Counted from the stretch's first letter, positions 35,438-44,140 are shown. The stretch: DNA of 64,000 nt from Chthoniobacterales bacterium (GCA_039930045.1 JBDSQB010000014.1:102403-166402), one strand, 5' to 3'. The notes: generated by a model from the letters alone, not told the origin. Numbers and translations: made by a program.

Positions 35438-36652
35438 ATGACTGCTCCCGCTGCCCGTTCGTTTACGCCACCGATTGTTGATGAGATTGCCGCTGGCTCG
35501 GCACAGGATGCGGTAGCCCGACTCGCCACGTTTCGTCCGGAGGAGGCCGCCGGACTTTTGGCTCGTGCGCATGTGCTGCGGCGCAATGAAGTTTTTGCCC
35601 TGCTGCCGCCCAGCCAGCTCGATTCGATCATCGCTGCGGCACCTCCCGAGACGGCGGCGCAATGGCGCGCTTGGAAACAATATCCCGAGGACACGATTGG
35701 GCGTCTCATGGAGCCGCCGGTGGCTGTTTTCAGCCCGGAAGTGACTGTCTCTCAGGCGGTGGAAGAACTCCGCGAGCTGACCAAAAAAGCCTTCATCACC
35801 TACGGCTTCACGGCCGACGAAAAGGGCCGGCTCCTCGGTGTGATCGTCATGCGCGAACTCCTCCTCGCCCGGCCCGAGCAGACGCTCGCCGAAATCACTC
35901 TAGCGAATCCATTTTACCTGACGCCGGACCTTTCGATTACCGACGCCATGAAAACCGTCCTCAACCGCCATTATCCGGTCTATCCGATTTGCGCGACAGA
36001 CGGGACTTTCATTGGACTCGTGCGTGGCTCGACCTTGTTTGAGGCGCAGGCTGTGGAGTTGTCTGCCCAGGCCGGAACGATGGTCGGTGTCGTGAAAGAG
36101 GAACGCCTCGCCACAAGCTGGCAGCAGAGCCTGAAATTTCGTCATCCGTGGCTGCAATTGAACCTGCTCACGGCCTTCATCGCGGCGGCGGTCGTCGGGA
36201 TGTTTGAGGGAACGCTGGAAAAAATCGTCCTGCTCGCAGTGTTTTTGCCCGTCATGGCCGGCCAGTCGGGCAACACCGGCTGCCAGGCGCTGGCCGTGGC
36301 GTTGCGCGGGATGACTTTGGGCGAATTGCAGACGGGAAAAGAGAAACGCGCCATGATGAAAGAGGCCGTGCTCGGCTTTTGCAACGGCGCTCTGGTCGGC
36401 GTGACGGCAGGCATCGGCATGTATGTTTACGCGACGATGCAACACTCGGCGCACGCGCTCAAACTCGGCATCATCGTCTTCGTGGCGATGATCGGGAGCT
36501 GCCTCGTCAGCGGCGTTTCCGGGGTGCTGGTGCCGGTGACTTTGAAGAAACTCGGGGCCGATCCAGCGACGGCGTCCAGCATTTTTCTCACCACGGCCAC
36601 CGACGTTGTGAGCATGGGACTTTTCCTCGGACTGGCGACGATTTTTCTCTAG
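35438..36652 (+). CDS. mgtE: Magnesium transporter MgtE
   Basis: Mg2+ channel of the inner membrane. The 404-residue product has the N-terminal helical superhelix domain (about 12-85; LLPPSQLDSIIAAAP), two CBS domains (about 92-210; AITYGF-like FITYGFTADEKGRLLGVIVMRELL, HYPVYPICATDGTFIGLV), a plug helix, and about five transmembrane helices (from about 245) with VFLPVMAGQSGNTGCQALAVALRGM. Length is slightly short of the 440-460 usual, mainly at the N-domain. Gating by cytosolic Mg2+ through the CBS dimer is known for the family. Confidence 0.93.
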   Translation: MTAPAARSFTPPIVDEIAAGSAQDAVARLATFRPEEAAGLLARAHVLRRNEVFALLPPSQLDSIIAAAPPETAAQWRAWKQYPEDTIGRLMEPPVAVFSPEVTVSQAVEELRELTKKAFITYGFTADEKGRLLGVIVMRELLLARPEQTLAEITLANPFYLTPDLSITDAMKTVLNRHYPVYPICATDGTFIGLVRGSTLFEAQAVELSAQAGTMVGVVKEERLATSWQQSLKFRHPWLQLNLLTAFIAAAVVGMFEGTLEKIVLLAVFLPVMAGQSGNTGCQALAVALRGMTLGELQTGKEKRAMMKEAVLGFCNGALVGVTAGIGMYVYATMQHSAHALKLGIIVFVAMIGSCLVSGVSGVLVPVTLKKLGADPATASSIFLTTATDVVSMGLFLGLATIFL

Positions 36653-36721
36653 GGAAAACTGGGGTGAAAACCTCATTCGAGTTTGACTCCACCCAGGGCA
36701 TCCGCTAGCCATTAGGCCGTC

Positions 36722-37876
36722 ATGTTTCGCCTCGTCGCCTCCCTGGGTTTCGCCCTCTCTGCCATCTGCGCTTTTGCTCAGGAACCAGCCACCATCACCG
36801 TGCAAAAAGGCGCGCTGCTCAACGCCCACATCAGCGGCATCAGCGGCGGCGACGGTGCCAAGGCCACCAGCGTTTTGTCCAACGACCTCACCCTTTCCAA
36901 CGCCTTCGCCATCGGCGCTGAGTCGAGTGCGAACTTTATCATCAGCGGCACAAGCTCTGGCGGCCAGCTTCAGGGCCGGGTCGTGGATCGCTCTGGTGGC
37001 ACGGTTTTGGAGAAATCCTACAGCGGCGACACGCGTTCGGCGGGGCATCAATTTGCTGACGACATCGTGGAAACCGTCACCGGCAACCCCGGCATCGCCA
37101 CGACCAAGCTCGCTTTCGTCGCCAACGCCTCCGGCAAAAAAGAAATCTACCTTTCCGACTACGACGGAGCCAACGCCCGCCAGCTTACGCACGATGGCGG
37201 CATCAGCGTCAGCCCGTCGCTTTCGCCCAATGGACGCGAGCTTCTCTACACCGGCTACCAGAGCGGCTACGCGGATATTTACAAAATCGACCTCGGCAGC
37301 GGCGCACGCAATCGAGTCGTGAAATCGCCTGGCACCAACTCCGGCGCGTCGTTTTCCCCGAGCGGCGGCTCCTTCGCGGCAACCCTCAGCAAGGACGGCA
37401 ACCCCGAGCTCTACGTCATCGGCATCGGCGGCGGTGGTGGGCGGCGGCTGACTCACACGAAAAACTCCGAGTCCTCCCCGTCGTTTTCGCCGGATGGCGA
37501 CGAGATCGTTTATTCCTCCGATGAGGGCGGCCAGCCGCAGCTCTACCGCATTTCTGCCAGCGGTGGGAGCGGTTCGCGCCTCGGCACCGGCTACGGCTAC
37601 TGCACCGAGCCGAGCTGGTCGCCAGATGGAAAAAAAATCGCCTTCAACATGCGCAACAACGGCAACTTCGCCGTCGCCATTTACAACGTCGGCTCCGGCA
37701 GCACCAAAGTCGTGACCAGCGGTGACGACGCCGAGGACCCGACCTGGGCCCGCGACTCGCGTCATCTCTTTTTCGCGCAAGACCACGGCGTTTATCTCCT
37801 TGACGTTCAGACCGGAAAACAAGTTAAAGTCGTCTCTGGTTTGGGCAAAATCTCCGAACCATCCGCCTCCCGCTAA
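36722..37876 (+). CDS. tolB: TolB-like beta-propeller protein
   Basis: Periplasmic partner of the Tol-Pal envelope system. The 384-residue protein has a signal peptide (about 1-20, AFAQ), a TolB-type N-terminal domain (about 22-130) and a six-bladed propeller made of repeated SFSPDGDEIVYSSDEGGQPQ-like blades (about 135-380), each with a Ser-Pro-x-G/D-x turn. Pal is encoded 14 bases downstream, which supports the call strongly. tolQ, tolR and tolA are not in the window. Confidence 0.88.
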   Translation: MFRLVASLGFALSAICAFAQEPATITVQKGALLNAHISGISGGDGAKATSVLSNDLTLSNAFAIGAESSANFIISGTSSGGQLQGRVVDRSGGTVLEKSYSGDTRSAGHQFADDIVETVTGNPGIATTKLAFVANASGKKEIYLSDYDGANARQLTHDGGISVSPSLSPNGRELLYTGYQSGYADIYKIDLGSGARNRVVKSPGTNSGASFSPSGGSFAATLSKDGNPELYVIGIGGGGGRRLTHTKNSESSPSFSPDGDEIVYSSDEGGQPQLYRISASGGSGSRLGTGYGYCTEPSWSPDGKKIAFNMRNNGNFAVAIYNVGSGSTKVVTSGDDAEDPTWARDSRHLFFAQDHGVYLLDVQTGKQVKVVSGLGKISEPSASR

Positions 37877-37890
37877 TCCCGCTCATTCCT

Positions 37891-38409
37891 ATGCAACTCC
37901 GCTCTAAAACCCTCTCATTTCTCTGTGTCGCCGCCCTCGCCCTCTCTGTTGGCGGTTGTAAAAAGGGCAACAAAAAAGGCGACCAATACGCTGGCGTCGA
38001 TGGCGATTACGTCAACGGCACGCCGCTCCCAGATCGTCCCGGCGACGGCGTCTCCTTCACCAGTGCCAACGTGGACAAAACGCAGTTCCGGCCCATCTAT
38101 TTCGGGTTTGATAGCGTGGACATCTCCGGCAGCGAAAGCGGCAAGCTCGACAGCGTTGCCAGTTTCCTGAAGTCGGGTTCGAGCACGATCATTCTCGCGG
38201 GCTTCACCGACGAGCGCGGCACGGAGGAATACAACCGCGCCCTCGGCGAGCGCCGCGCGCAGGCCGTTCGCAACTACCTTATTTCCGCAGGGGCCGACGG
38301 CGGCAAGATCCAGACCGTGAGCTTCGGCGAGGAAATGCCCGCCGATTCCGGTTCTGGCGAAGAGGCTTGGGCCAAAAACCGCCGCACGGAAATCGGAGTG
38401 GTCAAATAA
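37891..38409 (+). CDS. pal: Peptidoglycan-associated lipoprotein (Pal, OmpA C-like)
   Basis: Outer-membrane lipoprotein that anchors the membrane to peptidoglycan. The 172-residue product has a signal peptide with lipobox SVGGC (Cys about residue 23), a Lys/Gly-rich stretch and linker, then an OmpA C-terminal domain (about 68-170): IYFGFDSVDI, ILAGFTDERGTEEYNRALGERRAQAV and the closing KNRRTEI, including the Asp and Arg that bind diaminopimelate. It lies just after tolB in the usual order. Confidence 0.92.
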   Translation: MQLRSKTLSFLCVAALALSVGGCKKGNKKGDQYAGVDGDYVNGTPLPDRPGDGVSFTSANVDKTQFRPIYFGFDSVDISGSESGKLDSVASFLKSGSSTIILAGFTDERGTEEYNRALGERRAQAVRNYLISAGADGGKIQTVSFGEEMPADSGSGEEAWAKNRRTEIGVVK

Positions 38410-38451
38410 CGTTTTTCTGCTAATATCCCGAAATCCAATCCACAAAGATTT

Positions 38452-38637
38452 ATGGCAAAATTTCTCATCACCGAAGACAAGAAAGGCGAATACCGCTGGA
38501 AACTCATTTCCGGAAATGGTCAGATCATCGCGATTTCGGGCGAGGGATACAAAGCCAAGGATAGCTGCGTCAGTGGCATCGAAGCCATCAAGAAGGACGC
38601 AGGCATGGCCAAAGTCTTCCAAGTTATTGAAGAATAA
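38452..38637 (+). CDS. YegP/DUF1508-family small protein
   Basis: A 61-residue protein with one copy of the YegP repeat: FLITEDKKGEYRWKLISGNGQIIAISGEGYKAKDSC and SGIEAIKKDA. Function of the family is unknown; E. coli YegP has two copies. Start ATG at 38452, with AAAGAT-type weak ribosome-binding sequence; the gene lies 42 bp after pal. Confidence 0.85.
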   Translation: MAKFLITEDKKGEYRWKLISGNGQIIAISGEGYKAKDSCVSGIEAIKKDAGMAKVFQVIEE

Positions 38638-38712
38638 AGTCAGCCACCCGGGTTCCATTGGAATCCAACCCATCGGAGACCGCTTCTTGTCTTCAAGAAC
38701 CGTCTCCACACT

Positions 38713-39933
38713 ATGAGTTTTTCAGATCTGGGCCTTTCCGAGGCCGTCGTCCACGGCGTTCAATCCATGGGGTATGTCGATCCGACTCCCATCCAACTGC
38801 GTGCCATTCCCGTTGTTCTGCAAGGCCGCGACCTCATCGGGTCCGCCCAGACTGGCACTGGCAAAACCGCCGCGTTTGCCCTGCCCATTTTAACCAAACT
38901 CGCCTCACACCAGCGGGCGCCGCGTTGCCTCGTGCTGGAGCCGACTCGCGAGCTTGCGCTTCAAGTCGAGACCGCGTTTCGCGATTACGCCCGCTTCTCC
39001 GAACTGCGTGTGACCTCCATCTACGGCGGCGTCGGTTACGGCAAACAACGCGAGGACCTCACCGCTGGCGTCGATACGCTCATCGCCACCCCCGGACGCC
39101 TGCTCGATCACATCCAGCAGGGCAGCATCGACCTTTCCAGCATCGAGATTCTCGTCCTCGACGAGGTCGATCGGATGCTCGACATGGGCTTCCTGCCCGA
39201 CGTGCGGAAAATCATCGAGCACTGTCCGAAACAGCGACAGACATTGTTCTTTTCCGCCACCCTGCCGCCCGAGATCGAGCGCCTCACCACTTGGGTGCTG
39301 AAAGACCCCGAAGTCATCGAAATCGGCGTCCGCCAGTCTGTAGCCGACACCATTTCGCATGCGTTTTATCCCGTCGCATCGGATCAAAAATACGACCTAC
39401 TCTCCGCGCTCCTCGCCAAGACGAACTACGACAGCGTCCTCATTTTTTCGCGCACCAAACACGGCGCTGATTCGATTGCAAGTCGATTGAAAGCCGAGAA
39501 ACATTCCGTCGCGGTGCTCCATGCGAATCGCACTCAAAACGAACGCATTGAGGCGCTTGAGGGTTTCAAATCCGGCAAATACGAAGTCATGGTCGCCACC
39601 GACATCGCCGCGCGCGGCATCGACATCGCAGGCGTCAGCCACGTGGTGAACTACGACATTCCGCAACACCCCGAGGACTACGTGCACCGCATCGGACGCA
39701 CCGGCCGCGCCGAGCGGGTGGGCGACGCGTTCACTTTGGTTTGCGCTGAGGAAGTCAGCGCCATGCAAGACATCGAGCGGTTCATTGGCAAGAAAGTCGC
39801 CCGACTCAAGCTCGAGGGTTTTCCCTACCTTTACACCGCGCTTTTCGACGAAGCTCGCAACAGCAGCCGCACCGCCGTCAAAGGCGTGCGCACAGGCAAA
39901 GGCATGTCCTTCGGACGCCACGGCAAACGTTAA
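38713..39933 (+). CDS. DEAD-box RNA helicase, RhlE/CsdA-like (DEVD variant)
   Basis: ATP-dependent RNA helicase of 406 residues. Motifs in order: Q motif (PTPIQLRAIP), AQTGTGKT (motif I), PTRELALQ (Ia), TPGRLLDH (Ib), VLDEVDRMLDMGF (II, DEVD in place of DEAD), FFSATLPP (III, SAT), SVLIFSRTKHGAD (IV), VATDIAARGIDIAGVSHVVNYDIP (V) and HRIGRTGRA (VI). The C-terminal tail is short and basic. The overall order and length fit the RhlE group, involved in ribosome assembly and RNA decay. The DEVD change leaves both acidic catalytic residues in place. Confidence 0.92.
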   Translation: MSFSDLGLSEAVVHGVQSMGYVDPTPIQLRAIPVVLQGRDLIGSAQTGTGKTAAFALPILTKLASHQRAPRCLVLEPTRELALQVETAFRDYARFSELRVTSIYGGVGYGKQREDLTAGVDTLIATPGRLLDHIQQGSIDLSSIEILVLDEVDRMLDMGFLPDVRKIIEHCPKQRQTLFFSATLPPEIERLTTWVLKDPEVIEIGVRQSVADTISHAFYPVASDQKYDLLSALLAKTNYDSVLIFSRTKHGADSIASRLKAEKHSVAVLHANRTQNERIEALEGFKSGKYEVMVATDIAARGIDIAGVSHVVNYDIPQHPEDYVHRIGRTGRAERVGDAFTLVCAEEVSAMQDIERFIGKKVARLKLEGFPYLYTALFDEARNSSRTAVKGVRTGKGMSFGRHGKR

Positions 39934-39992
39934 AAACCGCAGCGCGGTTCGGGACATGAGGCGTTTACGCGGTCCGGGAAAGGCGCAAATAC

Positions 39993-40076
39993 CTGCCGAA
40001 GTGGTTGGAACGTCTGCCGAAGTGGCCGGAACGTCTGCCGAAGCCCTTGGAATGCCTGCCGAAGGGTCCGTTTTTT
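39993..40076. repeat. Tandem 21-bp repeat, about four copies
   Basis: In the 147-bp gap between the helicase and mutM, a 21-bp unit (CTGCCGAAGTGGTTGGAACGT) starts at 39993, 40014, 40035 and 40056; the second copy differs by two bases, the later ones more. Period 21 keeps frame and would encode LRQTF-x-P heptads on the minus strand, but the only open frame through it has no sign of being a gene. Read as an intergenic minisatellite. Confidence 0.75.
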
Positions 40077-40080
40077 CTGT

Positions 40081-40893
40081 CTACGCGGTTGGTGGCTGGC
40101 AAATCGGGCACCAGCGGGTGGTGCGGCCGCCGACGGTGGCGGTCGAGAGCGGCGTGCCGTGTTTTGGGCAGATGCCTTTAGCGGTCCAGCGTTGGTGAAA
40201 CAGCCAGTCGGCAGGCGGGTCGCCGGGTTCGTTGCCTTCGGCGTCGCCGATGGTTTTGAGGGAGACTTTGATGACTTGCCGGATCTCGCGGTGCAACTTT
40301 TCAATCGAGTTAGAGTCGAGTCCACCGGAGCGGCGGTCGGGCGGCAAACCGGCGCGCCAGAGAATTTCGTCGGCCATCCAATTGCCGATGCCGGGGAAAA
40401 ATTCCTGCATCAGGAGCACGGCCTTGAGCGGAGCCTTGCCGCGACGCTCCAAGATTTTGCCCAGCTTGATAACACTGAAACTCCGATGAGAAAGTTCCTC
40501 GGGCAGCTCGCTCCACCACTGGGGATCGGCGGTGCCCGGAGAAAAACGGACGCGTCCGAAGAGTCGGAAGTCGCGGAAAACCAGCGCACGTTTCTTCTGG
40601 TAGAGCACGAGGTGATCGTGCTTTTCCGGGGTGAAATCGGACTCTGCTGAAAAAAGTTCGCCCGTCATTCCGAGGTGAATTCCCAGCGTCGCGGTGGAGA
40701 AACGAAACAACATTTGCTTCGCACTCCGCTCGGAACTGAGCAGCGTCGCGCCAGTCAGCGCGTCTTTGATTTCAGTCTCAGTCGAACCTCGAAAAATGCG
40801 TTTCGCGCCGTGCAGATGGACGCGGAGGATTTTGTCGCCGATGCCGGGCGACCAGCGTTTGCGAAACCATTCGACTTCAGCGAGTTCGGGCAT
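40081..40893 (-). CDS. mutM: Formamidopyrimidine-DNA glycosylase (Fpg/Nei) family protein
   Basis: Base-excision DNA glycosylase/AP lyase of 270 residues. The N-terminus MPELAEVEWFRKRW has the catalytic Pro2 and Glu3 but diverges from the usual PELPEVET. A conserved Lys follows in RSAKQMLF, the helix-two-turn-helix contains GIGNWMADEILWRAGL, and a zinc-finger-like end reads ICPKHGTPLSTATVGGRTTRW followed by CPICQ. There the second of four expected zinc cysteines is His, giving C-H-C-C. The start at 40893 overlaps the tadA 3' end by 17 nt. The enzyme could act on 8-oxoguanine (Fpg) or other lesions (Nei-like). Confidence 0.85.
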   Translation of the reverse strand: MPELAEVEWFRKRWSPGIGDKILRVHLHGAKRIFRGSTETEIKDALTGATLLSSERSAKQMLFRFSTATLGIHLGMTGELFSAESDFTPEKHDHLVLYQKKRALVFRDFRLFGRVRFSPGTADPQWWSELPEELSHRSFSVIKLGKILERRGKAPLKAVLLMQEFFPGIGNWMADEILWRAGLPPDRRSGGLDSNSIEKLHREIRQVIKVSLKTIGDAEGNEPGDPPADWLFHQRWTAKGICPKHGTPLSTATVGGRTTRWCPICQPPTA

Positions 40894-41392
40894 CGGCGCG
40901 GGATGTTTTGGAGGCGTTGCGTTTTTCGAGGAAGAAATCCTGCAAGAGTGACCGGCATTCATCCTGGCGCACGCCGCTCGTGATCTCGCAACGGTGGTTG
41001 AGCTGGGGCATTTGCAGGAGGTTAAGGAGACCGCCCGCCGCACCGCCTTTGGCATCGCCGCAGCCGAAAATCACCCGACGGAGTCGGGCGTGAACCAGCG
41101 CGCCGGCGCACATCGGGCAGGGTTCTTTCGTCACATAAAGATCGCAGTCGGCCAGCCGCCAATCGTCGAGCACGCTCTCGGCCTGGGTGATCGCCAGCAT
41201 TTCGGCGTGAGCCGTGGCGTCTTTCAAGGTCTCGACCTGATTCGACGCACGGGCGATGATTTTTCCCTCGCGAACGACCACCGCGCCGATGGGCACTTCG
41301 TCGGCCTCGCCCGCCCGATGCGCCTGGCGGAGGGCTTCGCCCATGAAATAGAGGTCGCTCGCGAGGTCGATGATGGGCTCGGGGTCATTCAC
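40877..41392 (-). CDS. tadA: tRNA-specific adenosine deaminase TadA
   Basis: Converts A34 to inosine in tRNA-Arg(ACG), letting one tRNA read several Arg codons. The 171-residue product shows the zinc-dependent deaminase motifs HAEML (with catalytic Glu, about residue 63) and PCPMCAGALVHARL (PCxxC, about 91-104), plus VPIGAVVV and the C-terminal ECRSLLQDFF. Length is normal. Downstream mutM starts within its last 17 bases. A tRNA-Arg(CCG) gene lies 2.7 kb away; the ACG tRNA is not in the window. Confidence 0.94.
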   Translation of the reverse strand: MNDPEPIIDLASDLYFMGEALRQAHRAGEADEVPIGAVVVREGKIIARASNQVETLKDATAHAEMLAITQAESVLDDWRLADCDLYVTKEPCPMCAGALVHARLRRVIFGCGDAKGGAAGGLLNLLQMPQLNHRCEITSGVRQDECRSLLQDFFLEKRNASKTSRADARTR

Positions 41393-41459
41393 AGCGGGAA
41401 AATAGGACGGACTTTTTCAGATTGCGACTCCAGATCGTGTGCAGTTGAATGGAACTCGC

Positions 41460-42113
41460 ATGAAACCCGTTCTCATCGCCCCGAGCATCTTGGCTTCCAA
41501 CTTTGGGAAACTGGCCGAGGAAGTGCGCAGCGCGGAGGCGGCCGGAGCCGACTGGTTGCATCTCGATGTGATGGACGGCCATTTCGTGGATAACATTTCG
41601 TTTGGACCCGCCTTTGTGCAGGCTGCGCACACGGCGGCGACGGTGCCGGTGGATGTGCATCTGATGATTTCGCGGCCCGATCATTATCTGACTCGATTCA
41701 CCGGCATCGCGAAAAATATCTCGGTGCATGTTGAGGCGGAGCACGATGTTAGTCAGACGCTCGCTGCGATCCGCAAGGCAGGTTGCACGGCGGGACTGGC
41801 AATTAGTCCACCGACGCAGATTGAAATGGTGCGACCATTTTTGGCGGAGATCGATTTGCTCCTCGTGATGACAGTGAATCCCGGCTACGGCGGGCAGCCG
41901 TTCATCCCGGAAATGCTGGCCAAAGTGGAGCAACTCGCCGCGTGGCGGGCGGAGTTGGGGTTGGATTTCCACATCGAAGTGGATGGCGGCATCAATGCGA
42001 GCACGAGTCGAATGTGCCGCGAGTCGGGTGCGAATGTGATGGTGGCCGGCAGTTCGGTTTTTGGCGCGGCGGACCGCACGGCAGCCGTGGCGGAATTACG
42101 CAAACCGTTATGA
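41460..42113 (+). CDS. rpe: Ribulose-phosphate 3-epimerase
   Basis: Interconverts ribulose 5-phosphate and xylulose 5-phosphate in the pentose phosphate pathway. The 217-residue barrel shows IAPSILASNFGKL, WLHLDVMDGHFVDNISFGP, VHLMISRPDHYL, VHVEAEHD, LLVMTVNPGYGGQPFIPEMLAKV and FHIEVDGGIN with the metal and catalytic residues. The ATG at 41460 is used; a GTG at 41439 is possible. Its stop overlaps the start of the MscS-like gene (ATGA). rpiB, another pentose-phosphate enzyme, is encoded 1.5 kb away on the other strand. Confidence 0.96.
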   Translation: MKPVLIAPSILASNFGKLAEEVRSAEAAGADWLHLDVMDGHFVDNISFGPAFVQAAHTAATVPVDVHLMISRPDHYLTRFTGIAKNISVHVEAEHDVSQTLAAIRKAGCTAGLAISPPTQIEMVRPFLAEIDLLLVMTVNPGYGGQPFIPEMLAKVEQLAAWRAELGLDFHIEVDGGINASTSRMCRESGANVMVAGSSVFGAADRTAAVAELRKPL

Positions 42114-43633
42114 ATTTCCTCGCCGTCACCGGGGATGCATGGAAGCCAGGCAACGGCGTGGCGTCGGTGCTGGCGGGAGTGCTGATTTATCTGCTGGTGC
42201 ATCTCATCGGGCAGATTCTGAAAAAACGCACTGGAGTGCGGCTCGGCCTGACCTATGAAATCTTTGCCGCCACGCTCGCCATCATCGCCGGGTCGCTGGT
42301 TTACGAACCGGGTCATGCGATTTCAGTCGGATTAAAGTCGATTGCACAGCTCACCGGAGCGTTTGTCATCACGGCCATCGTGAACCGCTACTTCTGGGAG
42401 ATTTATTTCATCCGGAGCGGGAAACCGGCGGCGCCAAAATTTTTCAGCCAGGTCTTCTCCTTGATCGTCATCGTAGCGGCGCTGGTTCTAATCGTCACGG
42501 CCAATTTCCAAGAAGGGTCCAATCTTGTAAAAACTGTGCTCACCACAGGCGGCGTCCTCGCGCTGACCATCGGTCTCGCGCTCCAGGATTTGCTGGGGAA
42601 CATCATAGCCGGGTTTGCGATTCATTTTGGCCAGCCGTTCAAGCTAGGCGACTGGCTCATCCTCGACAACACACACGTCGAAGTCATGGAGATCAACTGG
42701 CGCTCGACTCGTTGCCGGACCAACGACGACACCTATCTCGATGTGCCGAACGCGAGCATCACCAAGCAGACGGTGATGAACCTTTATTACCCCGACCGCG
42801 TCCACGCGATTCGCGTCTATGTGTCTTTGGAATACGACACGCCGCCGAACCTGGCGAAAGATTGCCTGCTGCGCGCGGCGCTGGGTGCGCAAGGCGTAAT
42901 GGCGACGCCGAAACCGGTGATTTACCTGAAGGAATTTGCCGACTCGAGCATCAATTATGAGATCAAGGCGTTCATCATGGATCACTCGAAATACCCTGTG
43001 ATCATGGACGCAATCAGGACAAACATCTGGTATGAATTGAAGCGGAAAAAACTAACGATTCCATTTCCTCAGCGTGTGTTGCAGGTGAATCGTCCGGTGA
43101 AGGCGGCACCCGAGAATTTCTCGAATGAAGTGATCGAGGTCTTGAGAAAGCAGGACTCGTTTTCGTTCCTGACTCCGGTGCAACTCCGCCGCCTGACTGA
43201 GGGCTGCCAGGCGATATTTTATGGACGGAATGAGAAAATCATCCAGCAAGGCGAGCCGGGCGAATCGATGTTCGTCATTCTTTCCGGGAGTGTGAGCGTG
43301 CTGGTGGAATGCGACGCTGTGAGCACTGAAGTCGCGGTGATGAAAGAGGGCGCGTGCTTCGGCGAAATGTCGTTGCTGACCGGGGAAAAACGCAGCGCGA
43401 CGGTCATTGCCGTGGAGGATTCGCTGGTCGTCGAGCTCTGCAAGGAAAGCATGTCGCGGCTTTTGAAAGAGAACGTCCGCGTCGTGGAAAAGCTCGGAGA
43501 ACTTCTGGCCAACCGGAAATTAACCAACGAAACCCAACTCGCCGCAACGAAGGGCAAAGGCGGCCGGGTGGCGACCGCGCGCAGCCTGAAGGCGTCGTTC
43601 CTGAGTCAGCTCAAGGCGTTTTTTGACCTCTAG
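42110..43633 (+). CDS. MscS-family channel fused to a cyclic-nucleotide-binding domain
   Basis: Inner-membrane channel of 507 residues. N-terminal part has about four hydrophobic segments (to about residue 175), the third MscS helix and beta domain with LALQDLLGNIIAGFAIHFGQP, FKLGDWLIL, and VPNASITKQTVMNLYYPD (about 155-230). The C-terminal ~150 residues are a CNB domain: IIQQGEPGESMFVILSGSVSV, GACFGEMSLLTGEKRSATVIA, where the Gly-Glu-Met and Arg of the phosphate-binding cassette are present. This is the bCNG architecture, where cyclic nucleotide may gate an MscS pore. It is translationally coupled to rpe and converges (4-nt overlap) on rpiB. Confidence 0.9.
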   Translation: MNFLAVTGDAWKPGNGVASVLAGVLIYLLVHLIGQILKKRTGVRLGLTYEIFAATLAIIAGSLVYEPGHAISVGLKSIAQLTGAFVITAIVNRYFWEIYFIRSGKPAAPKFFSQVFSLIVIVAALVLIVTANFQEGSNLVKTVLTTGGVLALTIGLALQDLLGNIIAGFAIHFGQPFKLGDWLILDNTHVEVMEINWRSTRCRTNDDTYLDVPNASITKQTVMNLYYPDRVHAIRVYVSLEYDTPPNLAKDCLLRAALGAQGVMATPKPVIYLKEFADSSINYEIKAFIMDHSKYPVIMDAIRTNIWYELKRKKLTIPFPQRVLQVNRPVKAAPENFSNEVIEVLRKQDSFSFLTPVQLRRLTEGCQAIFYGRNEKIIQQGEPGESMFVILSGSVSVLVECDAVSTEVAVMKEGACFGEMSLLTGEKRSATVIAVEDSLVVELCKESMSRLLKENVRVVEKLGELLANRKLTNETQLAATKGKGGRVATARSLKASFLSQLKAFFDL

Positions 43634-44064
43634 GCCAACTCGTCGATCTGCCGAATGCGGTCGATGTGGCGACCTCCCTCAAATGGCGTTGTCAGAAAAA
43701 TCCGCACAATCTCCAGGGCGAGTTCCAGTGATATCATGCGTTCGCCGAGTGAGAGAACATTGGCGTCGTTGTGTCGGCGGGTGAGCACGGCGCTCTCGGT
43801 GTTCCAGCAGAGCCCGCAACGAATGCCCCGCGTGCGATTCGCCGTGATCGCCTCGCCATTTCCCGAGCCGCCAAGCACGATGCCGCGCTCGTAGTCGCCT
43901 GCGGCCACTGCCTCAGCGACTGGACGGATGAATTTCGGGTAATCCACTGGCTCGGTCGAAAACGTCCCGAAATTTTTCACCTCGTGCCCGTCCGCCTCCA
44001 GCATGGCGATGATCGCCTTCTTGTAGTGAAACCCGGCGTGGTCCGATCCGATGGCGATTTTCAT
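43630..44064 (-). CDS. rpiB: Ribose-5-phosphate isomerase B
   Basis: Interconverts ribose 5-phosphate and ribulose 5-phosphate. The 144-residue product starts MKIAIGSDHAGFHYKKAI and has VLGGSGNGEAITANRTRGIRC and NDANVLSLGERM. The catalytic base appears to be Glu71 (after GSGNG), as in the mycobacterial type, rather than the Cys found in E. coli RpiB. The frame is open 24 codons upstream but MKIAIGSDHAG is the family start. It lies opposite the MscS-like gene with a 4-nt tail overlap. Confidence 0.93.
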   Translation of the reverse strand: MKIAIGSDHAGFHYKKAIIAMLEADGHEVKNFGTFSTEPVDYPKFIRPVAEAVAAGDYERGIVLGGSGNGEAITANRTRGIRCGLCWNTESAVLTRRHNDANVLSLGERMISLELALEIVRIFLTTPFEGGRHIDRIRQIDELA

Positions 44065-44140
44065 GGGAGTTAAAGGGTAATGGCAGGAACTTCTGATTGC
44101 CGATTTTTTCAAGACTGCTACATAACTCCGTAGCAAACAA

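Noticed and set aside
35900..37822. Long minus-strand frame of 640 codons under mgtE and tolB
   Set aside because: It is a shadow frame: no family text, and the plus-strand genes explain the region completely.
39930..40325. Open frame on the minus strand through the 21-bp repeat and the mutM 3' end
   Set aside because: It lies in the wrong frame of mutM for most of its length, and its only distinctive part is the tandem repeat.
41942..42109. N-terminal extension of the MscS-like protein upstream of 42110
   Set aside because: The extra 56 residues are out-of-frame rpe sequence; the ATG overlapping the rpe stop is the natural start.
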